The position numbers and the translations under genes were made by a program. From contig NZ_CP006569.1 of assembly GCF_000517425.1 (NCBI RefSeq), forward strand, positions 124,001 through 188,000: a stretch of 64,000 bases of DNA, written 5' to 3'. Of the stretch, positions 26,279-35,466 are shown piece after piece (positions within the stretch are counted from its first letter, which is position 1; the number at the start of each line of letters is the position of its first letter). The notes below the pieces were generated by a model. It had not been told where the DNA came from, did no database searches, and saw nothing but the letters and a program-made list of their open reading frames with translations. Source of the stretch: Sodalis praecaptivus. GTDB taxonomy: Bacteria; Pseudomonadota; Gammaproteobacteria; Enterobacterales; Enterobacteriaceae.

Positions 26279-27397
26279 ATGAACAAATCGGTTGTGAGAA
26301 TGATGTTATCCCTCTGCGCGGTGGTCGGGCTGTTGCTAGCGCCGTCCATTCAGGCGGAGCGTATCCGCGACCTCACCACGGTATTGGGCGTGAGGGAGAA
26401 TGCGTTGATCGGCTACGGTCTGGTGGTGGGCCTGGACGGCACCGGCGACCAGACCACCCAGACGCCGTTCACCACGCAAAGCCTGCGCAATATGCTTTCC
26501 CAGCTGGGCGTCACCGTGCCGACGGGAACCAACATGCAGCTGAAAAACGTCGCGGCGGTGATGGTAACGGCTAAATTGCCCGCTTTTGCCCGCGCCGGCC
26601 AGAAGATCGATGTGGTGGTCTCCTCACTCGGCAGCGCCAAAAGTTTGCGCGGCGGAACGTTATTGATGACGCCGTTGAAGGGCGTGGATAACCAAGTTTA
26701 TGCGCTGGCGCAGGGCAATATACTGGTTTCCGGTTCCGGTGCGCAGGCCGGCGGCAATCGGGTGCAGGTGAATCAATTAAACGGCGGACGTATCAGCGGC
26801 GGCGCCATCGTCGAACGTAGCGTGCCGGCGGATTTTGCCGGCGGCAACGTCATTATGTTGCAGTTGAATAACGACGACTTTTCGCTGGCGCAGCAAATCA
26901 GCGACGCCATCAATCGTCATTTCGGCCGCCGTAGCGCCCTGCCGCTGGATAGCCGCACGATTAACGTCGCCGTGCCGCGCGACGGGCCGGGCAAAGTCCG
27001 TTTCCTGGCCAGCTTGCAAAATATCCCCATTACGCTTGGCCCCGCCGATGCGGTGGTGGTGATCAATTCGCGTACCGGCTCGGTGGTGATGAACCGGGAC
27101 GTGGTGCTGGGTAGCTGCGCCGTGGCCCATGGCGAGCTGACGGTCGAAGTCAATCGGACCTATAAGGTCAGTCAGCCTAACACGCCTTTCGGCGGCGGAC
27201 GCACGGTGGTGGTGCCGGACACCGCCATCAACGTGCGCAATGAAGGGGGCGCCCTGCAGCAAATCGACGCCGGCGCGAATCTCAATGATGTTGTCAGCGC
27301 GCTAAACGGCATCGGCGCTACGCCGAATGATTTGATGGCAATTTTGCAGTCTATGCAAAGCGCCGGTTGTTTAAACGCCAAATTGGAAATCAACTGA
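26279..27397 (+). CDS. flgI: Flagellar P-ring protein FlgI
   Basis: A 372-residue protein (E. coli 365) with a Sec signal peptide ending at SIQA. The mature start [21 protein letters not shown] and [18 protein letters not shown] are diagnostic. It forms the periplasmic P ring with help from FlgA. GGATAAGGA precedes the ATG, and its stop overlaps the flgJ start by one base. Confidence 0.97.
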   Translation: MNKSVVRMMLSLCAVVGLLLAPSIQAERIRDLTTVLGVRENALIGYGLVVGLDGTGDQTTQTPFTTQSLRNMLSQLGVTVPTGTNMQLKNVAAVMVTAKLPAFARAGQKIDVVVSSLGSAKSLRGGTLLMTPLKGVDNQVYALAQGNILVSGSGAQAGGNRVQVNQLNGGRISGGAIVERSVPADFAGGNVIMLQLNNDDFSLAQQISDAINRHFGRRSALPLDSRTINVAVPRDGPGKVRFLASLQNIPITLGPADAVVVINSRTGSVVMNRDVVLGSCAVAHGELTVEVNRTYKVSQPNTPFGGGRTVVVPDTAINVRNEGGALQQIDAGANLNDVVSALNGIGATPNDLMAILQSMQSAGCLNAKLEIN

Positions 27398-28347
27398 TGA
27401 GTGACGGCATCCCATTGTTCGGCTCCACGCTGGATTTTTCCCAACTGGAGGCCATGAAAATCCGCGCCGCGCAGGCGTCGAGTCAGGGGGTCGCGGACGC
27501 GGCGCGCCAGGTCGAGGGGCTGTTTGTGGACATGATGCTCAAGAGCATGCGCGCGGCGCTCCCGCAGGAGGGACTGCTGACCAGCGCCCAAACCCAGCTC
27601 TATACCTCGCTGTACGACCAACAGCTGGCGCAGGATCTGACGGCCCGCGGGGTGGGGCTGGCGCAGGCCCTGCGCAGACAGCTCGGCGGGGGCGACGCCT
27701 CACCGCCGACCCCTGCCGCTCAGCGGATACCGGCCTACAACGTCGTCGACCCGCGCCAGCGGCGGCCTATGCCGGAGCAGCTTGTCGGCGACGGGCTGGC
27801 GTTCCCTCCGGAGGCGTTTGTCGACGCGCCGTGGGATCTGAACGCCGACACCGGCGGATTTGTTGCCCGCATCACCGCGCCGGCTGTGCAGGCCGCGCGC
27901 GATAGCGGGCTGCCCCATCAGCTTATTGTGGCGCAGGCGGCGCTGGAATCGGGATGGGGCGCGCGGGAAATCAGAACCGCCCACGGCGCGCCGAGCCACA
28001 ATTTATTTGGCATTAAAGCGGATGCCGGCTGGCGGGGCGAAAGCACGCAAATTACCACCACCGAATGGGTGGACGGGGTCATGCAGAAGGTGAAGGCGAA
28101 ATTTCGCGTCTATGCCTCTTATGGCGAGGCGCTGCGGGATTATACGCGGTTGCTGACGGAAAACCCCCGTTATCGGCGGGTCATGCAGGCCCGCACGCCG
28201 GAACAGGCGGCCCGATCGCTGCAATCCTCCGGCTATGCCACCGATCCGCATTATGCCGACAAATTGATCACTATCATCGCGCAATTGAAAACGGTGGGGC
28301 AGCGCGCGCAGGCGGCCTATCAGCACGATCTCGCCACGCTTTTCTGA
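27397..28347 (+). CDS. flgJ: Flagellar rod-capping muramidase FlgJ
   Basis: The ATG at 27397 shares a base with the flgI stop (TGATG). The 316-residue protein (E. coli 313) has an N-terminal rod-cap domain (VEGLFVDMMLKSMRAALPQE) and a C-terminal glucosaminidase domain from about residue 150, with the catalytic Glu in VAQAALESGWGAREIR and later HNLFGIKADAGWRG. It opens the peptidoglycan for rod growth. Confidence 0.96.
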   Translation: MSDGIPLFGSTLDFSQLEAMKIRAAQASSQGVADAARQVEGLFVDMMLKSMRAALPQEGLLTSAQTQLYTSLYDQQLAQDLTARGVGLAQALRRQLGGGDASPPTPAAQRIPAYNVVDPRQRRPMPEQLVGDGLAFPPEAFVDAPWDLNADTGGFVARITAPAVQAARDSGLPHQLIVAQAALESGWGAREIRTAHGAPSHNLFGIKADAGWRGESTQITTTEWVDGVMQKVKAKFRVYASYGEALRDYTRLLTENPRYRRVMQARTPEQAARSLQSSGYATDPHYADKLITIIAQLKTVGQRAQAAYQHDLATLF

Positions 28348-28356
28348 GCGGCGCGC

Positions 28357-28383
28357 TTGAGTTTTTTCCCCGCCGGCCGATAA
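28357..28383 (+). promoter_or_regulatory. Sigma-28 promoter of flgKL
   Basis: TTGAGTTTT and a perfect GCCGATAA box with a 15-base spacer between the four-base -35 core and the -10 box, 73 bases before flgK. The -35 matches the TAAAGTTT consensus in six of eight positions. Confidence 0.75.
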
Positions 28384-28455
28384 GGAAAATAAGCCCTCGC
28401 CGGTCGTCAACGCTTTGGCTGGCCGGCCACATTCTGACCAGGAGCAGGTACCCTT

Positions 28456-30126
28456 ATGCTAAACCTTTATTATATTGCCAGCAGCGGTTTGCAAACCGGA
28501 CAGCAGGCGCTGAGCGTCATCGGCAACAACCTCGCCAACGCCACCAACCCCAATTACAGCCGGCAAAACATTATCTTGGGCGCTGCGGGGGGAAGAGTGA
28601 CCGCCACGGGCTTTATCGGCAACGGCGTGCGCGTGGAGGGGGTTGCCCGCGCTTTCGATGAATATGCCAATGAGCGGGTGCGTGGGACGGAAACCTTGCT
28701 GCGGGCCAGCGGCGCGCATTATGACAAGATGAGTGCGCTGGATCTGGAGTTCAGCAGAACCGACAACGGGATTGATACCAAGCTTAACAGCTTGTTCAAC
28801 GCACTGAAGGACATTAGCAAAGTGCCGACGAACGGTAACTACCGCAGTAGTGCGTTTACGGCCCTTAAAGAACTGACCGGACGCTTTAATAAACTCAGCG
28901 ATGAGCTCATCAAACAAGAGCAGAAAAATAATCAGGACATCCGGCAGTCGGTTAACTTCATCAATCAATTGACCGGCCAACTGGCAAGTTTGAATCGGGA
29001 GATTAGCAACCGACAGAGCATTGACGGCGGCGGCGCTTACGATCTGCTGGACAGGCGTGATGCGCTGTTACAGGCGCTGAGCCAGCAAACCGGCATCAAC
29101 ACGCAGATTGACAGCCGCACCGGGGCGGTCAACGTCACGTTGAGTAATGGTCATATGCTGGTGAGCGGCGACAAGGCCAACGCGCTGGAAGTCACGACCG
29201 ATAATAATAACCCGGGGCGCCAGGTGATTGCCTATCGCGATGCTGAAAACGCCATTATTCCTCTACAGGATAGTCTATTGGACAAGGGCGTTTTGGGCGG
29301 GCTACTGGCGTTTCGCAATCAGGACTTGCCGGAGATCCGTGACCGGTTAAATGAGCTGGCGCTGCATTTAAGTCAACGCTTCAACGAGGTGAACAAGCAA
29401 GGCTATGACGCTAACGGCGAAAAAGGTAAGGACCTATTCAGCTACGCGTTACCCAACGCCATCGCCAACGGGAAAAACCAAGGCGAAGCCAGCCTTTCGG
29501 TGACCGCACTCAACACCGACCCGGCCGCCGAGGGCGGGGTAGCGAAACCGCAGGAATATACCCTGCGCTTCGAGAACGGCACGTGGCAGGTCACGGGCAC
29601 CGCTGACGGCAGAAAAGTAGAGTCCACCTTCGTCGACGGTAAATTGACGTTCGAGGGGGTCACGGTCGCGGTGAAGGGCGATGCGCAAGAGGGCGATAGC
29701 TATCAATTAAATCCGTTCAACGGTATTGCCGACAGCGTGGCGGTGAGCATCAAAAACGGTGATGAAATTGCCGCCGCCAGCGAAAAAGATCCCCAAGATA
29801 CGGACGGTAAAGAGACGGGCAACAACGGTAACAGCATTGCGCTCGGCAATATCCAGCATGAGAAATTAATCAATGGCGGTACGCTGAGTGACGCCTACGC
29901 CGGCCTGATTGGCTATGTCGGCACCACCACCCGCAATTTGATGGAAACGGCCAGCTCGCAGGAGAAAGCTTTCCAGGATGCCTACGTTGAGCGCAGCGAG
30001 AAAACCGGGGTCAATCTCAACCAAGAATACGTTCAAATGGAAATGTTCCGGCAGTATTACAATGCTAGCGCCCAGCTGCTGCAAACCGCTAATTCATTGC
30101 TGGATACCCTGCTTACTATCCGCTAA
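28456..30126 (+). CDS. flgK: Hook-filament junction protein FlgK (HAP1)
   Basis: A 556-residue protein (E. coli 547) with LNLYYIASSGLQTGQQALSV and NNLANATNPNYSRQN at the start and GVNLNQEYVQMEMFRQYYNA with TANSLLDTLL at the end. The middle contains a variable domain (residues 330-460). It is exported with FlgN and forms the first junction ring on the hook. ACCAGGAGCAGGTACCCTT precedes the ATG. Confidence 0.96.
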   Translation: MLNLYYIASSGLQTGQQALSVIGNNLANATNPNYSRQNIILGAAGGRVTATGFIGNGVRVEGVARAFDEYANERVRGTETLLRASGAHYDKMSALDLEFSRTDNGIDTKLNSLFNALKDISKVPTNGNYRSSAFTALKELTGRFNKLSDELIKQEQKNNQDIRQSVNFINQLTGQLASLNREISNRQSIDGGGAYDLLDRRDALLQALSQQTGINTQIDSRTGAVNVTLSNGHMLVSGDKANALEVTTDNNNPGRQVIAYRDAENAIIPLQDSLLDKGVLGGLLAFRNQDLPEIRDRLNELALHLSQRFNEVNKQGYDANGEKGKDLFSYALPNAIANGKNQGEASLSVTALNTDPAAEGGVAKPQEYTLRFENGTWQVTGTADGRKVESTFVDGKLTFEGVTVAVKGDAQEGDSYQLNPFNGIADSVAVSIKNGDEIAAASEKDPQDTDGKETGNNGNSIALGNIQHEKLINGGTLSDAYAGLIGYVGTTTRNLMETASSQEKAFQDAYVERSEKTGVNLNQEYVQMEMFRQYYNASAQLLQTANSLLDTLLTIR

Positions 30127-30183
30127 ATCGCCACCACGTGACCCAAGTGCCGGCAGGCTGTCACCCACTTGACGAGGTAAATA

Positions 30184-31122
30184 ATGAATCTCAGCACCCA
30201 TTATATGTATCAACAGCAAACCCAGTTCATCATGAGCTCCGCGTCCCGCTTTAATGATGTAGCCATGCGTTTGAGCGCCAATACCCGGGTATTGCGCCCG
30301 TCCGACGATCCCGCCGCGGCGATGGACGCGGTGACCTACCGTAACGCCCTGGCGCAGCTGGATTATTACAGCGGCACGCGCGGTTATGCCCGGGCCGTGC
30401 TAACGAAAGAGGGCGATACGCTGCAAACCGTCACCAACACGCTCTCCGCCATCAATGCCAAAATCATGGCCATCCAGAAACCGGCGGGAGATCTCGCGCC
30501 GATAATTCAGGAATTAGAGGGCCTGCGCGACGATCTCCTCGCCAGCGCTAATGCGCAGGACACCAGCGGCAACTATATCTTTGCCGGCTATAAAGCCGAT
30601 GTGAAGCCTTTTCAAAAAGCGCAGGGCAGCGATGATATCGTTTATCAGGGCGGCGGTACCGCTATCGGCCAGCAGGTTGACGAAGGCCGGGAGATGAAAA
30701 TTGGCCATATCGGCAGCGATATTTTCAATGTCGACGGGCAGGATACGGTTTTCAAAAAACTGGATGCGCTTATCGGCGCGCTAAAAAGCGATGCGGGCAA
30801 TGAAGGGGGCGGCACATGGCCGGGAGAGGAACTGAAAGCGATAATGGACGCCGCCCGCAGCGCGGTAAGAAAGACAGAAGATAACGTCGGTAATGCGCAG
30901 GTCGTTTCCGGTCTTAATCTGCAACTGCTCGACAACCTTGACGCTGCCGGCGTAAGCCAACGCGAGGGGATAACCGATCGACTGCAACAAGGGCTGGGGC
31001 AGGATACGGGTTCGCAAATAGCCCTGGTAACGGAGCTGCAATTGTCCCAAGTCGCGATGGATTCCTCGATGATGGTGTTTCAGATGATGCAAAACATGTC
31101 GTTATTCAACCTAATGAAGTAA
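30184..31122 (+). CDS. flgL: Hook-filament junction protein FlgL (HAP3)
   Basis: A 312-residue protein (E. coli 317), starting MNLSTHYMYQQQTQFIMSSA and containing LRPSDDPAAAMDAVTYRNAL, the flagellin-like D0/D1 motif. The C-terminal helix is LSQVAMDSSMMVFQMMQNMS. It follows flgK by 57 bases with GACGAGGTAAATA before the ATG, and forms the second junction ring. Confidence 0.96.
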   Translation: MNLSTHYMYQQQTQFIMSSASRFNDVAMRLSANTRVLRPSDDPAAAMDAVTYRNALAQLDYYSGTRGYARAVLTKEGDTLQTVTNTLSAINAKIMAIQKPAGDLAPIIQELEGLRDDLLASANAQDTSGNYIFAGYKADVKPFQKAQGSDDIVYQGGGTAIGQQVDEGREMKIGHIGSDIFNVDGQDTVFKKLDALIGALKSDAGNEGGGTWPGEELKAIMDAARSAVRKTEDNVGNAQVVSGLNLQLLDNLDAAGVSQREGITDRLQQGLGQDTGSQIALVTELQLSQVAMDSSMMVFQMMQNMSLFNLMK

Positions 31123-31141
31123 GTGTCCGCTTAGGCTAGCG

Positions 31142-31174
31142 CCGGCGCTGAGACGTTTTCGCGCCGGTTTTTTT
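31142..31174. terminator. Terminator between convergent flgL and fliR
   Basis: CCGGCGC pairs with GCGCCGG over a 12-base loop and runs into seven T on the plus strand. The T tract overlaps the first bases of the fliR stop codon. It ends the flg transcript. Confidence 0.8.
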
Positions 31175-31961
31175 ATGCCTGCTGGCCGCCGCCCATCGCG
31201 GCGAGAATGGCGGAAAGTTGTTGAAACAGCGTGCTCAATAGCCCTTCGGCGAAGGTTGCCAACAGCGGCATGACCAGCATCAGCGCCAGCAGTCCGCCGC
31301 CGAGCGTTAGCGGAAAGCCAATGACAAACACGGAGAATTGCGGTGTTAATCGGTTCAGCACCCCCAAAGTGATATTAAGCAACAGCAGTAGCGTCATTGC
31401 CGGCAGCGCCAGCATTAAACCGCAGGAAAACAACAGACCGGCGGCGCGCGCCAGCGCCAGGAAACTTTCGCCGTTAAGGGGCAGCGGCGCGATGGGCAGC
31501 AGTTGGAAAGTGTCGACCAACACGTCAATCATCAGCAGGTGCGCGTCGAGAGAGACGAACAGCAACAGTAACAACACATTGAACAGGCGGGCGATAATCG
31601 GGGAGTTCGGTCCGCTGAAGGGGTCGAAAAAGGTGGCGAACGAGAGCCCCATCTGCAAACCGATCACTTCGCCGGCGAAGCGCACGGCGCTAAAGGCGAG
31701 CTGCAGCGTCAGCCCCACCGTTACGCCAATGATAAGCTGCACCATGATGAGCCACAGCCCCGCCACGGAAACCAGAGGGGTGGCCACCGGCTCGAGTCCG
31801 GGGGCAATCAGCAGCGTAATGAGCACCGCCAAGCCGATTTTGACTTTATTGGTGATTATCTTCTCGCTAAGCAGCGGCGCGCTGACGAAAAGCCCCAGTA
31901 AACGCGCCAGCGGCCAGAAATGCGGGCCGATGGCGGCCGGCAGGGCGGTCAAGTCCAGCAT
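31173..31961 (-). CDS. fliR: Flagellar export gate protein FliR
   Basis: A 262-residue hydrophobic protein (E. coli 261) with about six helices, including FWPLARLLGLFVSAPLLSE and GLQMGLSFATFFDPFSGPNS, which is characteristic of FliR. It joins FliP and FliQ in the helical export gate within the MS ring. It is the last gene of the long fliF-R transcript, five bases after fliQ. Confidence 0.95.
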   Translation of the reverse strand: MLDLTALPAAIGPHFWPLARLLGLFVSAPLLSEKIITNKVKIGLAVLITLLIAPGLEPVATPLVSVAGLWLIMVQLIIGVTVGLTLQLAFSAVRFAGEVIGLQMGLSFATFFDPFSGPNSPIIARLFNVLLLLLFVSLDAHLLMIDVLVDTFQLLPIAPLPLNGESFLALARAAGLLFSCGLMLALPAMTLLLLLNITLGVLNRLTPQFSVFVIGFPLTLGGGLLALMLVMPLLATFAEGLLSTLFQQLSAILAAMGGGQQA

Positions 31962-31966
31962 GGCCC

Positions 31967-32236
31967 TTACCCTATCGAATACGGCAGTTGGCTGAATAGC
32001 GTACGCATATAATCCAGCAGCAGGCTGAGCATCCAGGGACCGGCGATAACCAGCGAGGTAATGACCGCCAGAATTTTCGGGATGAACGACAGCGTCATCT
32101 CGTTTATCTGGGTGGACGCCTGCAGCAGGCTTACCAGTAAGCCGGTGACCATGGCGGCCAACAGCGGCGGAGTGGAGAGCGCCAACCCGACTTTCATTGC
32201 GTCAAAACCCAGCGTCATTACCGCTTCCGGCGTCAT
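31967..32236 (-). CDS. fliQ: Flagellar export gate protein FliQ
   Basis: An 89-residue protein, the same size as in E. coli, consisting of two membrane helices joined by a short loop (LLAAMVTGLLVSLLQASTQI and ILAVITSLVIAGPWMLSLLL). Four copies join the FliP5-FliR complex. It lies 18 bases after fliP. Confidence 0.96.
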   Translation of the reverse strand: MTPEAVMTLGFDAMKVGLALSTPPLLAAMVTGLLVSLLQASTQINEMTLSFIPKILAVITSLVIAGPWMLSLLLDYMRTLFSQLPYSIG

Positions 32237-32254
32237 GGAAAGGCCTCGTTTAGG

Positions 32255-33058
32255 TTAACTGAAAAAGCTTTGGGCCAGCGACCCGAGCAAGAGTTGCCAG
32301 CCGTCCACCATCACGAACAGCATCAGCTTAAACGGCAGCGACACCGTGGTGGGCGGCAACATCATCATGCCCAGCGCCATCAGGACGCTGGCGATGACCA
32401 GATCGATAATCAGAAACGGAATAAACAGCGTGAAGCCAATTTGAAAGGCGGTCTTAAGTTCGCTGGTGACAAACGCCGGCAGCAGGATGCGCATCGGCAC
32501 CTGCTCCGGGCCGGCGAGCTCTGTCTGTTTTCCCAGGCGGGCGTAGAGCGACAAATCCGTTTCCCTCGTTTGGGTCAGCATAAACTGGCGCAGCGGCTGC
32601 GCCGCCCGCTGGACCGCCGTTTCCATACCGATCTGATCCTTGGAAAACGGCAGATAGGCATCGCGATAAATGCTGTCCAGCACGGGCGACATGACGAAAA
32701 AGGTTAAACATAACGCCAGCCCGAGCAGGACCTGATTGGGTGGGGCGGAAGGCGTACCCAATGCGTTGCGCAGGATGCCCAGCACGATAATGATGCGGGT
32801 AAACCCCGACATCAGCAGCAGCGCCGCCGGTAAAAAAGTGAGCGATGTCAGCAATACCAGCGTTTGTACCGGCAGCGACCAGCGCTGGCCGCCGTCGGGC
32901 AGGGTGTGTATTTGTAACAATCCCTGTTCCGCGGCGTGGGCAGCCTGGTAGGGCAGCAGCAGCAGCAGCGGTAGCGCCAGCAGTAGCCAACATGGCCAAA
33001 CGCCGCCCGCCGTCCCGCGGCGCGCGCGAAGCGAGGCGCGCAGGGTCGGCATGCTCAT
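32255..33058 (-). CDS. fliP: Flagellar export gate protein FliP
   Basis: A 267-residue protein (E. coli 245) with a signal peptide that has a longer basic N-region ([15 protein letters not shown]) before [11 protein letters not shown]. The core holds [19 protein letters not shown]-type [19 protein letters not shown] and [21 protein letters not shown], both diagnostic. Five copies form the export pore. It overlaps fliO by four bases. Confidence 0.96.
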   Translation of the reverse strand: MSMPTLRASLRARRGTAGGVWPCWLLLALPLLLLLPYQAAHAAEQGLLQIHTLPDGGQRWSLPVQTLVLLTSLTFLPAALLLMSGFTRIIIVLGILRNALGTPSAPPNQVLLGLALCLTFFVMSPVLDSIYRDAYLPFSKDQIGMETAVQRAAQPLRQFMLTQTRETDLSLYARLGKQTELAGPEQVPMRILLPAFVTSELKTAFQIGFTLFIPFLIIDLVIASVLMALGMMMLPPTTVSLPFKLMLFVMVDGWQLLLGSLAQSFFS

Positions 33059-33429
33059 GTCGTCTCCCGCGATTGGCGCCCGCGCGAGAACAGCGTCGAG
33101 AAAGCCGGCGGCGGCTCGTCGGGCGCGGCGTCGCCGGCGGGGAGGGTATGCAGGTGGGTGATCCGTCCCGGCGTGACGCCGAGCACCAGCCAGTGTTCGC
33201 CGGCTTCCACCACCACGACCCGTTCACGGTTGCCAAGGGAGCAGCCGGCGCGGACTTTGAGCAGCGGCTGGCCGCCGTGACGGGGCGCGAAATAGCCCAA
33301 GCGCCGGGCCAGTTTGAGCAGCAACAGGATCAGCAGCAACACCGCGCCCAGCGAGCCGGCCACATTGAAAAGCGCCGCGCCGTGACCGCTATCGTAGGCG
33401 GCGGGTGACTGTAACGTGGTCTGTTTCAT
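33055..33429 (-). CDS. fliO: Flagellar export assembly protein FliO
   Basis: A 124-residue protein with one membrane helix ([19 protein letters not shown]) followed by the small cytoplasmic domain [21 protein letters not shown] and [17 protein letters not shown]. This is typical of FliO, which helps FliP assemble. The C-terminal Pro-rich tail is not conserved. It starts directly after the fliN stop. Confidence 0.92.
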   Translation of the reverse strand: MKQTTLQSPAAYDSGHGAALFNVAGSLGAVLLLILLLLKLARRLGYFAPRHGGQPLLKVRAGCSLGNRERVVVVEAGEHWLVLGVTPGRITHLHTLPAGDAAPDEPPPAFSTLFSRGRQSRETT

Positions 33430-33834
33430 TTATCGGCTCAAGCGGCGCATACGTTCGGCGGGCGTCACAATATCGGCGATGCGCACGCCGTACTGTTCTC
33501 CCATCACCACCACTTCGCCGCGGGCGATAAGGTAGCCGTTAATCAGAATATCCAGCGGTTCGCCCGCCAGTCCTTCCAGCGGCACCACCGCGTCCTGACT
33601 TAGGTGCAGCAGTTCGCGAATGGTCATCCGGGTACGTCCCAACTCCACGGTCATCTTTACCGGAATATCCAGAATCAGACTGAGATCTTCCGTCAGCGGC
33701 GATCCCTCTTCGGCGGCGTCAGCGGCGGGAAATTCCGGTCCGGTCGGTGCCGGCCGTGCCGCATCGCCATTGGTTTGCGCGTCGGTCTCGTGCAATGGCG
33801 CCTCGCCGTCGGGCGTATGTGAGGTATCACTCAT
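33430..33834 (-). CDS. fliN: Flagellar switch protein FliN
   Basis: A 134-residue C-ring protein (E. coli 137). The acidic variable start is followed by the conserved SpoA domain: ILDIPVKMTVELGRTRMTIREL, then GEPLDILINGYLIARGEVVV and YGVRIADIVTPAERMRRL. It overlaps fliM by eight bases. It binds FliH and delivers export cargo to the gate. Confidence 0.96.
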   Translation of the reverse strand: MSDTSHTPDGEAPLHETDAQTNGDAARPAPTGPEFPAADAAEEGSPLTEDLSLILDIPVKMTVELGRTRMTIRELLHLSQDAVVPLEGLAGEPLDILINGYLIARGEVVVMGEQYGVRIADIVTPAERMRRLSR

Positions 33835-34849
33835 GAGAAATGTCCTTATTGTTCAGTTGATTAATGCCTTGATTGATCACGTGTTCCACCCGCAGCGCAT
33901 ACTGCCCGTTCAGGCTGCCATAGCTGCCGAGAAACACCGGTACGCCGTCAACGTAGGCGGTCAGCCGTTCAGGGCGGGGGATCGGCAGGATATCGCCGCG
34001 CCGCAGCGCCATGACCCGCGACAGGCACAAAGGCAGGTCGGCGAATCGGGCGATAAGCTCCAATTCGGTGCCCTGCAATTGCCTGGCCAGGTTTTGCCGC
34101 CACTGCCCCTGATCCTGGCGGATATGCTCCGGCAGCGGTTTACTCAACATCTCGTGCAGCGGCTCCAGGGCCGCCTGGGAGAAAATAATGGCGAATTCGC
34201 CCTGCATGGCGCCGATAGCGACCCGGAACGGAGAGACCACGACCATTTCGCCGTCGCTAAAGCCTGTGAAGCGGCAGGAGGTTTCCGCGGTGATAAATTC
34301 CGGCTCAAGCGGATGTAACCCCAGCCAGGCGTCGCCGTAGGCGTGCAGCATCAGCTTCAGCAAACGGTCGATAACACGCTGTTCCGCCGGGGTAAATGCC
34401 CGCTCCTGCGTGTCGGGCAGCCGCCCGTTGCCGCCGAACAGCGTGTCGAGCGCGGTAAAGATGAGTCCCGGCGTGAAGGCGAATAGCGTGTTGCCCCGCA
34501 GCGGTTTCAGGCTGATAAGATTCAGGCTGGCGGGCGGACGCAGTTGGGCGGCGAATTCACGATACGGTTGGATCAAAATCGCTTCCGCACTGATATCGGT
34601 GCGACGCTGCATCAGAGTGAACAGCGCGCGGCGAAACCGCCCGGCGAAATCCTGGTTGATCATTTCCAGCCCTTTCAGACGTTCGCCCCCCAGGCGACGC
34701 CGTTGCGCGGCATCAAACGGCGAACCCGAACCGGCCTGCAAAGGGGTCTGCTGCGTGGCGCGCGCCTGTGCCTGCCGCAGCTCCTTCTTGGCCTGTTTGC
34801 GCGTAAGAGGGCCGGAGCGGACGGATTCTTTCTCGGACATAGCGTTCAC
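33827..34849 (-). CDS. fliM: Flagellar switch protein FliM
   Basis: A 340-residue C-ring protein (E. coli 334) with a central CheC-like domain (GNTLFAFTPGLIFTALDTLFGG) and a C-terminal SpoA-like domain. The N-terminal CheY-binding peptide of chemotactic bacteria (of the type GDSILSQAEIDALL) is not recognisable: this N-terminus reads MNAMSEKESVRSGPLTRKQA. That fits the absence of che genes in the cluster. It overlaps fliL by four bases. Confidence 0.93.
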   Translation of the reverse strand: MNAMSEKESVRSGPLTRKQAKKELRQAQARATQQTPLQAGSGSPFDAAQRRRLGGERLKGLEMINQDFAGRFRRALFTLMQRRTDISAEAILIQPYREFAAQLRPPASLNLISLKPLRGNTLFAFTPGLIFTALDTLFGGNGRLPDTQERAFTPAEQRVIDRLLKLMLHAYGDAWLGLHPLEPEFITAETSCRFTGFSDGEMVVVSPFRVAIGAMQGEFAIIFSQAALEPLHEMLSKPLPEHIRQDQGQWRQNLARQLQGTELELIARFADLPLCLSRVMALRRGDILPIPRPERLTAYVDGVPVFLGSYGSLNGQYALRVEHVINQGINQLNNKDISHE

Positions 34850-35334
34850 CGCACAATGAATGAGTTGAAAAATACGTCAGTCACGAAAGGCGGCTGACCG
34901 TTGGGATGCTGCTGATTGAGCTCGCGCTTTATTTTCTTAAGTAATGCCTGCTTGTCTGCCGCGGAGGTGAGCGAGGCGGGGGATTGCTGCGACAGCAGCA
35001 AAATCAGGTGATTGCGTAACTCGGGTAATTGACTTTCCACTAACTCGCGGGTCTTTTCGTCCCGCAGACGCAACGTCAGACCGACATACAGCATGGCGCC
35101 GTAATCGCCGTCCTCGGGCTGTAGACTGACGGTAAAAGGGTCCAACGGAAAATACACCGGCGGTAAATCATTTTCCGCGGGCAGGCCATCCACCGTCTGC
35201 GTAACAGGAAGCAATTCCTCTTTCACGCCGGGCTGCAGATAGACGAACAGGCTGAGCGCCAGTACGGCGATCAACCCCAAAATAATGACCGCGACAGCGC
35301 GGTATCGAGTAAAAGTAGCGTTAATGCCTGACAC
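34846..35334 (-). CDS. fliL: Flagellar basal-body protein FliL
   Basis: A 162-residue protein (E. coli 154) with one N-terminal membrane helix (AVAVIILGLIAVLALSLFVYL) and a periplasmic stomatin-like domain (PVYFPLDPFTVSLQPEDG). It surrounds the stator units and stabilises them. A 132-base gap separates it from fliK upstream, so an extra promoter is possible there. Confidence 0.94.
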   Translation of the reverse strand: MSGINATFTRYRAVAVIILGLIAVLALSLFVYLQPGVKEELLPVTQTVDGLPAENDLPPVYFPLDPFTVSLQPEDGDYGAMLYVGLTLRLRDEKTRELVESQLPELRNHLILLLSQQSPASLTSAADKQALLKKIKRELNQQHPNGQPPFVTDVFFNSFIVR

Positions 35335-35466
35335 GTCTTTTTGCCCCTGTAGCCAAAATCTATTCCCTCGCCAGCGCGCCTGCGGCCGGGCGCCGTACTG
35401 AGTATCCCGTTAATCATCCCGAATGAAGGGGAAAAAAAACGTCTAAAACGCCTGCTCTTTGCCCCT

